From an uncultured Eubacteriales bacterium (GTDB lineage Bacteria; Bacillota; Clostridia; Christensenellales; CAG-917): a stretch of 5,136 nucleotides of DNA. A program made the position numbers and the translations under genes. Shown here piece by piece: positions 1 through 5,097 of the stretch. The stretch's first letter is position 1. Each line of letters opens with the position of its first letter. The notes under the pieces were generated by a model. The model saw nothing but the letters and a program-made list of their open reading frames with translations, did not search any database and had not been told where the DNA came from. The DNA lies in the NCBI GenBank assembly GCA_900553825.1, contig USEV01000067.1:1-5136 (forward strand), given 5' to 3'.

Positions 1-29
1 CGGCAGCGTCAGATGTGTATAAGAGACAG
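1..29 (+). other. Nextera/Tn5 library adapter (artefact)
   Basis: Positions 11-29 are the 19-base Tn5 mosaic end used in Nextera tagmentation, and 1-10 are the end of the read-1 adapter arm (CGGCAGCGTC). The first genomic base is 30. This is library sequence, not part of the organism, and it truncates the gene that starts at 1695 on the minus strand. Confidence 0.97.
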
Positions 30-1695
30 GTTCCTCTTCCGCCGCTTCGTCCTTGCATTCGGCGTCGTCGGTTGCCTTGTCCGCCTCGGACGCCTCGGGT
101 GCGGGCACATCGCCGGCAACTCGCCATTCGGCGTCCTCTATTATGTATTCCTTTTCCTCGGATTGCCTCTTGTCGTATTCGGACGAGGCGTTCAGTCTTT
201 CGAAAATCTCTTTGAGCGAAACGGTCTCCGACTTTTCCGCTTCGGGTTCGGCGGCTTCCTCTTTTTCGGGTGCGGGCTCCGCAAACGCGACGGGGGGAGT
301 GTCGTCGATTGGCTTTTCCTCCTCCTTTTCCTCGTCGGGAAGGGCAGTGGGTCTGTCGTCGCGCGGAGCTCCCGAAATCTGCCACTCCGTGTCCTCCACA
401 ATCAGTCTTTCGCCCTCGTCCTTTGTCGCGGTGTATTCCGACTTGGAGTCAAGCTCCTTGAACACATCGTCGAGGGACATGGTCTTTTGCGACATGAGGG
501 CGGCGGCGCGTTCCTCTTCGGCACGGCGGATTGCTTCCTCGCGCTCGCGTGCTTCGCGCGCCTCCTTTTCGCGGCGTTCGTCCTCTGCACGCTTCATGGC
601 GAGGAATTCCTCGCGTTCCGCCGCAAACCTCTCTTCCGCCGCCGCGCGCTCGCGCTCGGCGCGCTCGAGTGCCTCTTTGCGCTCGGCTTCCACGCGCTCC
701 GCCTCCACGCGGCGCTCCTCTTCGGCGCGGCGTTCCGCCTCGAGCTGTTCAAACCCGTCGCGCAACCTTTCCTCCGCCGCTTCGCGCTCGCGCTCTATGC
801 GTGCGTTTTCTTCTTCACGCAGGGCGGCAAATTCCGCTTCCTTTGCCTGCAACGCCTCTTCCGCGAGCCTGTTCTCTTCGCGCAGACGCCTGATTTCGTC
901 ATCGTGCTCGCGCAAAAGCCTTTCCTTTTCCTCCCGCGCTTCCTCGGTGAGACGCAGGTACTGAGCCTGCCTCGCCTCCTCGATTCTGACAAGCGCGGCT
1001 TGCTTTTCTTCCTCGATGCGTTCGAGCTCCGCCTGTTTTTCCGCCTCGATGCGTTCGAGTTCGGCCTGCTTTTCCGCTTCAATTCTCTTCAGCTCCTCCT
1101 GCTTTTCGGCCTCCAGCCTCTCAAGCTCCTCGGGGGACACCGCAACGGCGCGTCCGCCCTCCGCGGCAAGGCGCTCCGCCTCTTCCTCGGTTATCTCGTT
1201 TCCTGCGGGGTCGAGGTAAATCTTCCTCTCAACCACGACCACCTTTTCCTTTTCGCGGTAGACCACCTTGGATTTGTCGGAATTGTCCTTCTTGGTGTAG
1301 GGGCGAAGGTCATCGGTGTTGAAAGGCGCGGGGGTCTTGTCGAAATCGAACTGCTGAGATGAAACGAGCTTGTCGAGAATGGTGCGGGAGTACTCGTATT
1401 CGGAACGCTCCTTTTCGAGGAAGCTCCTGCCTTCGGCGGTGAGAGAGTAGTAGCGGCGTCTTCCGCCGCCCGTGTCGTCGGGGTCGCCGTCGTAGGAGGA
1501 AATCAAACCCTGTTTTTCCAGGCGTTTGAGCTGATTGTAGAGTGTGGGTTGCTTCAATTTGTATTGCCCCTCGCTCTTGGTTTCGATCTCCTTCAGGATG
1601 TCGTAACCGTAGCGGTCGCGGTTCCAGAGTGACCCCAGTATGATGGTGGTCACATTGCCGCGTATGAGGTCGCTGTTGACTGAAGAAATGTCCAT
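30..1695 (-). CDS. PadR-family winged-helix protein with long coiled coil and repeated C-terminal modules (3'-truncated)
   Basis: 555 codons are visible, open from ATG at 1695 to the adapter; the C-terminus is missing. Residues about 10-105 form a PadR-type winged helix: RYGYDILKEI, then PTLYNQLKRLEKQGLI (recognition helix region), then the wing GGGRRRYYSLTAEGR. PadR proteins are normally short dimeric repressors with a small helical C-terminus. Here residues about 106-185 form a linker containing IYLDPAGNEITEEEA. Residues about 186-405 are a Glu/Arg/Ala/Lys-rich coiled coil that begins with 11-residue repeats. Residues 407-445 and 493-531 are two copies of a 39-residue module, separated by an acidic, Pro-rich linker. 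No signal peptide or membrane segment is visible, so it is probably cytoplasmic. The start is supported by GGAG eight bases upstream (1704-1707) and a promoter at 1723-1751. DNA binding is well supported; the role of the rod and repeats is unknown. It could be a structural or scaffold protein that also binds DNA. Confidence 0.9.
103..219 (-). repeat. 39-residue protein module, copy 2
   Basis: Encodes residues 493-531 of the PadR-like protein. It aligns without gaps to copy 1 (residues 407-445), with 14 of 39 residues identical. Shared positions include SL, F, L, SEY, the core I-x-E-D-x-E-W and a following G. It lies between an acidic, Pro-rich linker and a final Ala/Glu/Asp-rich stretch that runs into the adapter, so more copies may lie beyond the end. 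Confidence 0.8.
361..477 (-). repeat. 39-residue protein module, copy 1
   Basis: Encodes residues 407-445, directly after the coiled coil. It starts SLDDVFKELDSKSEY and ends with the IVEDTEWQISG core; copy 2 has IIEDAEWRVAG at the same place. The pattern (an amphipathic helix, a charged spacer, then a short hydrophobic or Trp-containing strand) suggests a small folded unit or binding motif. I do not recognise it as a named domain. Confidence 0.8.
898..1128 (-). repeat. Seven 11-residue (hendecad) coiled-coil repeats
   Basis: Residues 190-266 of the PadR-like protein read as seven successive 11-mers. The clearest are ELERLEAEKQE, ELKRIEAEKQA, ELERIEAEKQA and ELERIEEEKQA; the next three (ALVRIEEARQA and onward) are more diverged. 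At DNA level these are 33-bp tandem repeats. The units at 1012-1044 and 1045-1077 differ at only three bases, and 1078-1110 is a weaker third copy. Hendecad periodicity is known from long, nearly straight coiled coils. The periodicity fades further on, where the region stays Glu/Arg/Ala-rich. Confidence 0.85.
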
Positions 1696-1714
1696 AAAAT
1701 ACACTCCGTCCTTG

Positions 1715-1727
1715 ATGCTTCAAGCAT
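1715..1727. promoter_or_regulatory. Palindrome over the -10/start region, candidate operator
   Basis: A perfect 6-bp inverted repeat around one central base (ATGCTT-c-AAGCAT). It overlaps the -10 box (1723-1728) and the expected transcription start (about 1716) of the PadR-like gene. A protein bound here would block initiation. Autoregulation by the encoded winged-helix protein is an inference from position and symmetry. Confidence 0.45.
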
Positions 1728-1751
1728 AACAGACTATTATTAAAAAGTCAA
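1723..1751 (-). promoter_or_regulatory. Promoter of the PadR-like gene
   Basis: On the minus strand: -35 TTGACT (1751-1746), a 17-bp spacer ending in TGT (extended -10), and -10 TATGCT (1728-1723). The predicted start near 1716 gives a leader of about 20 bases holding the GGAG Shine-Dalgarno. It shares much of its sequence with the recombinase promoter at 2920-2948. Confidence 0.7.
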
Positions 1752-1766
1752 TATTTTATAATAGTC
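1732..1766. promoter_or_regulatory. Dyad spanning the -35 region, candidate operator
   Basis: Perfect 9-bp arms (GACTATTAT at 1732-1740, ATAATAGTC at 1758-1766) separated by 17 bp. The centre-to-centre distance of 26 bp is between two and three helical turns. The -35 box of the PadR-like gene lies inside. PadR-type dimers bind dyads at their own promoters, so this is a reasonable autoregulatory site, but binding is not shown by sequence alone. Confidence 0.45.
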
Positions 1767-1767
1767 G

Positions 1768-1814
1768 TGAGGCGAAAACGACGAAAAAACAGCCCTTTCG
1801 TCAAAAACGCCTCA
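1768..1814 (-). terminator. Possible terminator of the recombinase gene
   Basis: On the minus strand a 7-bp inner stem (GACGAAA/TTTCGTC, 1802-1796 with 1786-1780) with a 9-base loop is followed by GTTTT. A 7-bp outer stem (1808-1814 with 1768-1774) encloses it and includes the recombinase stop codon. The inner stem is AT-rich and the U-run is short, so termination may be weak. Confidence 0.4.
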
Positions 1815-2882
1815 TTCGTCGTCGCCGTCGCGCAATCTGACGGCTTTCGCCGCGGCGCGGCGGTGGTCCTGTTCGATTGCGGCGTAATGCTTCTTGGTGG
1901 TGTTGACATCGCGGTGTCCCAGAACATCCGCCACCATGTAGATGTCGCCTGTCGCGCGGTAAAGGTTGGTGCCGTAGGTGCTGCGCAGCTTGTGCGGCGA
2001 AATCTTCTTGAGCGGCGACGCAACCGCCGCATACTTTTTCACCAGATTCTCGACGGCACGCACGCAAATCCTTTTCACCTGCAGGGAGAGGAACAGCGCG
2101 TCGGGGTCGGGCACTGACATCTTTTCCGTGCGGGAGAGGAGTGCCTTCCTTTCGCCGTCCACATAGTATTCCAGAGCTTCGCGGACATCGTCGTTGAAGT
2201 AGAGGATGGCGCGGTTGCCGCCCTTTCTCGTCACCGTGAAGGCGTTTTTTTCGAAGTCGATGTCCTTGAGGTTGAGCCCCACGCATTCGCTCACACGGAT
2301 TCCCGTCCCGAGGAGCAGCGAGAGTATCGCGACATCGCGCGCCCTTGTGTTGAGCAGGATTTTGCGCTGGTGAGCGCTCATTCCTTCGCCGTCCTCCGCC
2401 GCGTTCAGCAACTTTTCCATCTCGCTGCGGTCGAGGCGGATTATGTCCTTGTCGTGAAGCTTGGGCAGGGTTATTTTCGCCGCCACATTGGAGCTCAGCT
2501 TGTCGCGGTTGAAATAGTATTTGAAAAAGCTTCTCACGGAGGAAATCTTGCGTGCCTTGCCGCGTTCGCCGTTTGAAAACTCCTTGCCGTCGAACTCGTA
2601 GAGAGTGAGATATTCCAGATAGCTTTCAAGGTGAGTGACGGTCACCTTTTCGAGGTCCGAAACCGTGATGTCGGCAACCTCCATTCCCTTGAAAGGGCGC
2701 ACTCTTTTGACTAAATAGTCAAAAAATATGCGCAGGTCGTAGGCGTAGTTCAGCCTGGTCAGCGCGGTGGTCTGCGGCTCGATGCCCACGAAAAATTCCT
2801 CGCAGAACTCGGGCAGAGTGTCGCGTATCTCGCGCAGGCGCACATTGACATCACGCTCGCGTTCCTTGAAATAATCAGCCAT
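1812..2882 (-). CDS. XerC-like tyrosine recombinase
   Basis: A complete 356-residue protein that cuts and rejoins DNA through a 3'-phosphotyrosine intermediate. The N-terminal core-binding (SAM-like) domain covers about residues 20-135 and the catalytic domain about 145-345. The full active-site set is visible: R196 (GTGIRVSE), K220 (TRKGGN), H297 and R300 (HKLRSTYG), H323 (LGHRDVNTT) and nucleophile Y333 (KHYAAI). It is somewhat longer than typical XerC/XerD (about 300 residues), with an N-terminal extension and an insert around 161-180 before the RARDVAILSLLLGTGIR helix. From memory this matches a stand-alone XerC-like type common in Clostridia rather than a phage integrase. The start has GAGGG five bases upstream (2888-2892) and its own promoter. 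No excisionase, att core or cargo is visible, so chromosome-dimer resolution or local inversion are both possible; the exact substrate is unknown. Confidence 0.93.
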   Translation of the reverse strand: MADYFKERERDVNVRLREIRDTLPEFCEEFFVGIEPQTTALTRLNYAYDLRIFFDYLVKRVRPFKGMEVADITVSDLEKVTVTHLESYLEYLTLYEFDGKEFSNGERGKARKISSVRSFFKYYFNRDKLSSNVAAKITLPKLHDKDIIRLDRSEMEKLLNAAEDGEGMSAHQRKILLNTRARDVAILSLLLGTGIRVSECVGLNLKDIDFEKNAFTVTRKGGNRAILYFNDDVREALEYYVDGERKALLSRTEKMSVPDPDALFLSLQVKRICVRAVENLVKKYAAVASPLKKISPHKLRSTYGTNLYRATGDIYMVADVLGHRDVNTTKKHYAAIEQDHRRAAAKAVRLRDGDDE

Positions 2883-2892
2883 AAAAACCCTC

Positions 2893-2916
2893 TTCGGGGC
2901 GGTGCTTTGCCCCGAA
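2893..2916 (-). promoter_or_regulatory. GC-rich hairpin at the 5' end of the recombinase mRNA
   Basis: A perfect 8-bp inverted repeat (TTCGGGGC/GCCCCGAA) with an 8-base loop. On the minus strand it ends directly against the GAGGG Shine-Dalgarno (2892-2888). The predicted start near 2913 means most of the stem would form at the very 5' end of the transcript. Such a structure could stabilise the mRNA or limit ribosome access. There is no U-run straight after the stem, so a terminator is unlikely. Confidence 0.6.
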
Positions 2917-2919
2917 TTG

Positions 2920-2948
2920 AATCTAACAAACTATTCGCAAAATGTCAA
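2920..2948 (-). promoter_or_regulatory. Promoter of the recombinase gene
   Basis: On the minus strand: consensus -35 TTGACA (2948-2943), a 17-bp spacer ending in TGT (extended -10), and -10 TAGATT (2925-2920). The predicted start is near 2913, about 31 bases before the ATG. The stretch 2924-2950 matches 1727-1753 upstream of the PadR-like gene at 22 of 27 positions. Confidence 0.75.
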
Positions 2949-3008
2949 TAACTCTGCGCAAAATCCTTTGTTTTAATGGGAGGCACTCCTACACGAAACG
3001 ACAGCGGG

Positions 3009-3037
3009 TTGCAAATTTCGCGCGGGTGTGGTAGAGT
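3009..3037 (+). promoter_or_regulatory. Promoter of the acetyltransferase gene
   Basis: -35 TTGCAA (3009-3014), a 17-bp spacer ending in TGG (extended -10), and -10 TAGAGT (3032-3037). Only six bases separate the -10 box from the ATG at 3044, so transcription should start at or next to the start codon. It diverges from the recombinase promoter; the two -35 boxes are 60 bp apart. Confidence 0.6.
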
Positions 3038-3043
3038 ACGGGT

Positions 3044-3625
3044 ATGAGAAAGATACGCCCGGACGAAGTGAAAAAGGTCAGCAAACTGCTTGCGCAGATT
3101 TTCAACGGATATGCGGCTTACGAGCTGTTTTTCCCCGAGGAGAAAAAACGGCTCAAGGGCATCGAAATCTTCTTCCGTTACGAAATTTCGGCTTCCAGGA
3201 ACTACACCTATGTTTCCGACGACTTTCTCTCCGTCGCGGCGGTCAAACGCCCCGGCGACCGCGACCGCAATCCCGTGTGGCTCTTCCTTAACCCCGTGTT
3301 CGCCTTTTCCTTTTTCGGCGTGGCCGGCGCAAAAAGCGCAAAGCTCGCAAAGGAATATGTCGCGTTGTCCGCCGACATCGCCTCCCGTCACTACAATCCC
3401 GCAACGGATTGTTACATAAAGAACATCGGAGTCGCCGCCGAGGCGCGCGGACAGGGCAGACTGCGCCTCATGATTGACGAACTCTGCGGCGACAGCCCCA
3501 TTTATCTCGAGACCCACAGCGAGGAAAATGTCGCAATCTACGAGCACATGGGCTTCAAGGTGTGCGAAAAGGTGGAATTTCACGGCTATCATCACTACGC
3601 AATGCGGCGCGACACGGGGGATTGA
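3044..3625 (+). CDS. GNAT-family N-acetyltransferase
   Basis: A 193-residue protein of usual GNAT length, predicted to transfer an acetyl group from acetyl-CoA to an amine; the substrate is not evident. The N-terminus (MRKIRPDEVKKVSKLLAQIF) is a typical first strand and helix. Motif A is at about 126-146: strand IKNIGVAAEA, then the CoA-pyrophosphate loop RGQGRL (135-140) and helix. Motif B is YLETHSEENVAIYEHMGFK (154-172), with N162 and Y166, the latter the likely general acid. Residues 57-105 are a more variable middle section with a hydrophobic patch (VWLFLNPVFAFSFF). It is probably cytoplasmic. No good Shine-Dalgarno precedes the ATG and the promoter's -10 box ends six bases upstream, suggesting a leaderless mRNA. 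It is transcribed divergently from the recombinase and followed by its own terminator, so a functional link to its neighbours is not implied. Confidence 0.9.
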   Translation: MRKIRPDEVKKVSKLLAQIFNGYAAYELFFPEEKKRLKGIEIFFRYEISASRNYTYVSDDFLSVAAVKRPGDRDRNPVWLFLNPVFAFSFFGVAGAKSAKLAKEYVALSADIASRHYNPATDCYIKNIGVAAEARGQGRLRLMIDELCGDSPIYLETHSEENVAIYEHMGFKVCEKVEFHGYHHYAMRRDTGD

Positions 3626-3652
3626 ACCGAGCGAGCGCTTCCGAAATGGCGG

Positions 3653-3679
3653 AAACGGTGCGGTTGAGCGCCGTTTTTT
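3653..3679 (+). terminator. Intrinsic terminator after the acetyltransferase gene
   Basis: Stem AACGGTGC/GCGCCGTT (3654-3661 with 3668-3675, one G-U pair) extends by A3653-U3676, with loop GGTTGA, and runs into six Ts (3674-3679). It lies 28 bases after the stop and just before the transporter promoter, separating the two plus-strand genes. Confidence 0.85.
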
Positions 3680-3691
3680 GTTGTGATACCG

Positions 3692-3720
3692 TTGCGCTTT
3701 TTCCTCCGAAATGCTATCTT
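3692..3720 (+). promoter_or_regulatory. Promoter of the MFS transporter gene
   Basis: -35 TTGCGC (3692-3697), a 17-bp spacer ending in TGC (extended -10), and -10 TATCTT (3715-3720). The predicted start near 3727 leaves a leader of 0-4 bases before the ATG at 3730. It supports the choice of that ATG over upstream in-frame ones. Confidence 0.6.
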
Positions 3721-3729
3721 ATTCACGAA

Positions 3730-4989
3730 ATGAAACCCGCACTCTTCAAGTCGCACAAATCAACGCTCGCCGTATGTTTTACGGGATATATATGCCAGGC
3801 GATAGTCAACAATTTCGCCCCGTTGCTCTTTGTCGCGTTTCAGAGCGGGTTTGACATTCCGCTTTCGCAGATAACTCTCCTCGTCACCATCAATTTCGGC
3901 GTCCAGCTCACAGTAGACCTGCTCTCCGCAAAACTCGTGGTCAGGGTGGGTTACCGCACGGCGGCCGTCGCCGCACACCTCATAATAGGCGTTGGTCTGG
4001 TGCTGCTCGGCACATTGCCGTTCGCCATGTCCGACAGGTTTGCCGGGCTCGTGATTGGAGTCGTCGTTTATTCAGTGGGCGGCGGCATAGTCGAGGTCAT
4101 GATAAGCCCTCTTGCCGAAAGCTGTCCCACGCGCAACAAGGCGGGCACGATGAGCCTGTTGCACTCCTTCTACTGCTGGGGGTGCGTGCTCGTGATAGGT
4201 CTTTCCACCCTCGTCTTTTCCGTCGCGGGCATCGATTTCTGGCGCTGGCTTGCCCTGATATGGGCGGCGTTGCCCTTTGTGAATGCGGTCCTGTTCCTCT
4301 GCGTGCCCATGCCCGAGCCCGCCTCCGCGGAGACGCGCTCCCGCGTCGTGCCGCTCCTCAAAAGCGGTATGTTCTGGGTGCTCATGGTCATGATGTTCTG
4401 CGCGGGTGCGAGCGAGCTCTCCGTCGCGCAATGGGCGTCCGCGTTCGCAGAGGAGGGGCTCGGCGTGTCCAAGACCATCGGTGACCTCATAGGACCCTGC
4501 CTTTTTGCCGTCATGATGGGCGTCGTGCGCGTCGCGTTCGTGCCGCTCGGCAAACGCTTCCGCCTGACATCCATGATCGGCATATCCGCCGTGATATGCA
4601 CGGCGAGTTATCTGATAATCTCCCTCGTGCCCGTGCCCGGCGTTGCGCTCGCGGGATGTGCGCTCACGGGATTTTCGGTTGCGGTCATGTGGCCCGGCAC
4701 TTTCAGCGTCGCCGCAAAGAACCTGCCTGCGGGAGGCACCGCCATGTTTGCGTTGCTCGCGCTTGCGGGTGACCTCGGTTGCACTGCGGGACCTTCGCTC
4801 GTGGGCTTTGTCTCCGATTCGCTCGGCGGCGACCTCACAAAGGGAATACTCACGGCAATCGTTTTCCCGCTCCTTCTCGTCGTCGCCGTCTTCGTCTGCC
4901 GCACCCTGGAAAGAAAATCCCCCTCGCTCCCGCCGCTTTCTCCTCCCGAAGAGGAGCCTGCGGTGTGTCACGGAGAATGCGGCGATTGA
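3730..4989 (+). CDS. MFS (major facilitator superfamily) transporter
   Basis: A 419-residue integral membrane protein with 12 predicted helices, at roughly 12-37, 46-68, 77-100, 103-125, 142-165, 169-193, 213-235, 248-270, 280-301, 303-325, 335-360 and 371-391. The loop after helix 2 (VDLLSAKLVVRVGYR, 62-76) is a degenerate MFS motif A. Helix 5 has LLHSFYCWG and the second half has ELSVAQWASAFAEEGLGVSK. Both recall FucP-like sugar/proton symporters and related clostridial MFS proteins, but the substrate cannot be assigned. The tail (392-419) is Pro/Glu-rich and ends CHGECGD. The frame stays open upstream to 3562, but that would overlap the acetyltransferase and its terminator. The ATG at 3730 places helix 1 as usual and follows a promoter. 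No Shine-Dalgarno is visible, so the mRNA may be leaderless. Confidence 0.92.
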   Translation: MKPALFKSHKSTLAVCFTGYICQAIVNNFAPLLFVAFQSGFDIPLSQITLLVTINFGVQLTVDLLSAKLVVRVGYRTAAVAAHLIIGVGLVLLGTLPFAMSDRFAGLVIGVVVYSVGGGIVEVMISPLAESCPTRNKAGTMSLLHSFYCWGCVLVIGLSTLVFSVAGIDFWRWLALIWAALPFVNAVLFLCVPMPEPASAETRSRVVPLLKSGMFWVLMVMMFCAGASELSVAQWASAFAEEGLGVSKTIGDLIGPCLFAVMMGVVRVAFVPLGKRFRLTSMIGISAVICTASYLIISLVPVPGVALAGCALTGFSVAVMWPGTFSVAAKNLPAGGTAMFALLALAGDLGCTAGPSLVGFVSDSLGGDLTKGILTAIVFPLLLVVAVFVCRTLERKSPSLPPLSPPEEEPAVCHGECGD

Positions 4990-5006
4990 GCGTCGGAAGT
5001 CGGGGA

Positions 5007-5020
5007 TGCAAAATTTTGCA
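5007..5020. repeat. 14-bp perfect palindrome
   Basis: TGCAAAATTTTGCA, 17 bases after the transporter stop and just before the terminator. It could be a protein site or a weak extra hairpin. No promoter lies beside it, so I assign no function. Confidence 0.5.
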
Positions 5021-5023
5021 AAT

Positions 5024-5054
5024 AAAAAAAGGGACGGAGAGCGTCCCTTTTTTT
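5024..5054. terminator. Strong bidirectional intrinsic terminator
   Basis: GGGACG/CGTCCC (5031-5036 with 5042-5047) with loop GAGAG, flanked by seven As (5024-5030) and seven Ts (5048-5054); fully paired this is a 13-bp stem. It works on either strand and sits between the transporter and a convergent gene, where a shared terminator is expected. Confidence 0.93.
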
Positions 5055-5070
5055 GTGTTCGGGGGGAGTG

Positions 5071-5097
5071 TCAGTAGCCCTTTTTGCAATCCACGAT
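5071..5097 (-). CDS. C-terminal end of a convergent gene (5'-truncated)
   Basis: The minus strand reads IVDCKKGY followed by TGA (5073-5071), with the rest cut off by the adapter. Support comes from context: a two-way terminator lies 16 bases downstream, and otherwise the 43 genomic bases here would be unexplained. Eight residues are too few to identify the protein. Confidence 0.4.
   Translation of the reverse strand: MVDCKKGY

Noticed and set aside
13..1362. 449-residue open frame on the plus strand, and the overlapping Ser/Arg-rich frame at 53-964
   Set aside because: They are mirror images of the Glu/Arg/Ala-rich minus-strand coiled coil (GAG, CGC and GCG codons read backwards). The first starts inside the adapter, and neither has a promoter, Shine-Dalgarno or recognisable domain.
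1310..1723. 137-residue minus-strand frame over the start of the PadR-like gene
   Set aside because: It is the wrong frame of the same strand. The PadR motifs, Shine-Dalgarno and promoter all support the frame starting at 1695.
2979..2989. Small inverted repeat GGAG-GCA-CTCC in the divergent intergenic region
   Set aside because: Four-base arms are expected by chance, and it does not overlap either promoter box.
2945..3595. 216-residue minus-strand frame under the acetyltransferase
   Set aside because: It is antisense to a clear GNAT gene and overlaps the divergent promoter region; no family resemblance is seen.
3562..3729. Upstream extension of the MFS transporter (56 extra residues)
   Set aside because: It would overlap the acetyltransferase coding end, the intrinsic terminator at 3653-3679 and the promoter at 3692-3720. 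The extra residues look unlike a membrane-protein start, and the ATG at 3730 begins a normal first helix.
4072..4971. 299-residue minus-strand frame under the transporter
   Set aside because: It is the complement of a strongly coding membrane-protein frame. The translation is rich in Arg, His, Gly and Glu with no domain, and it has no start signals.
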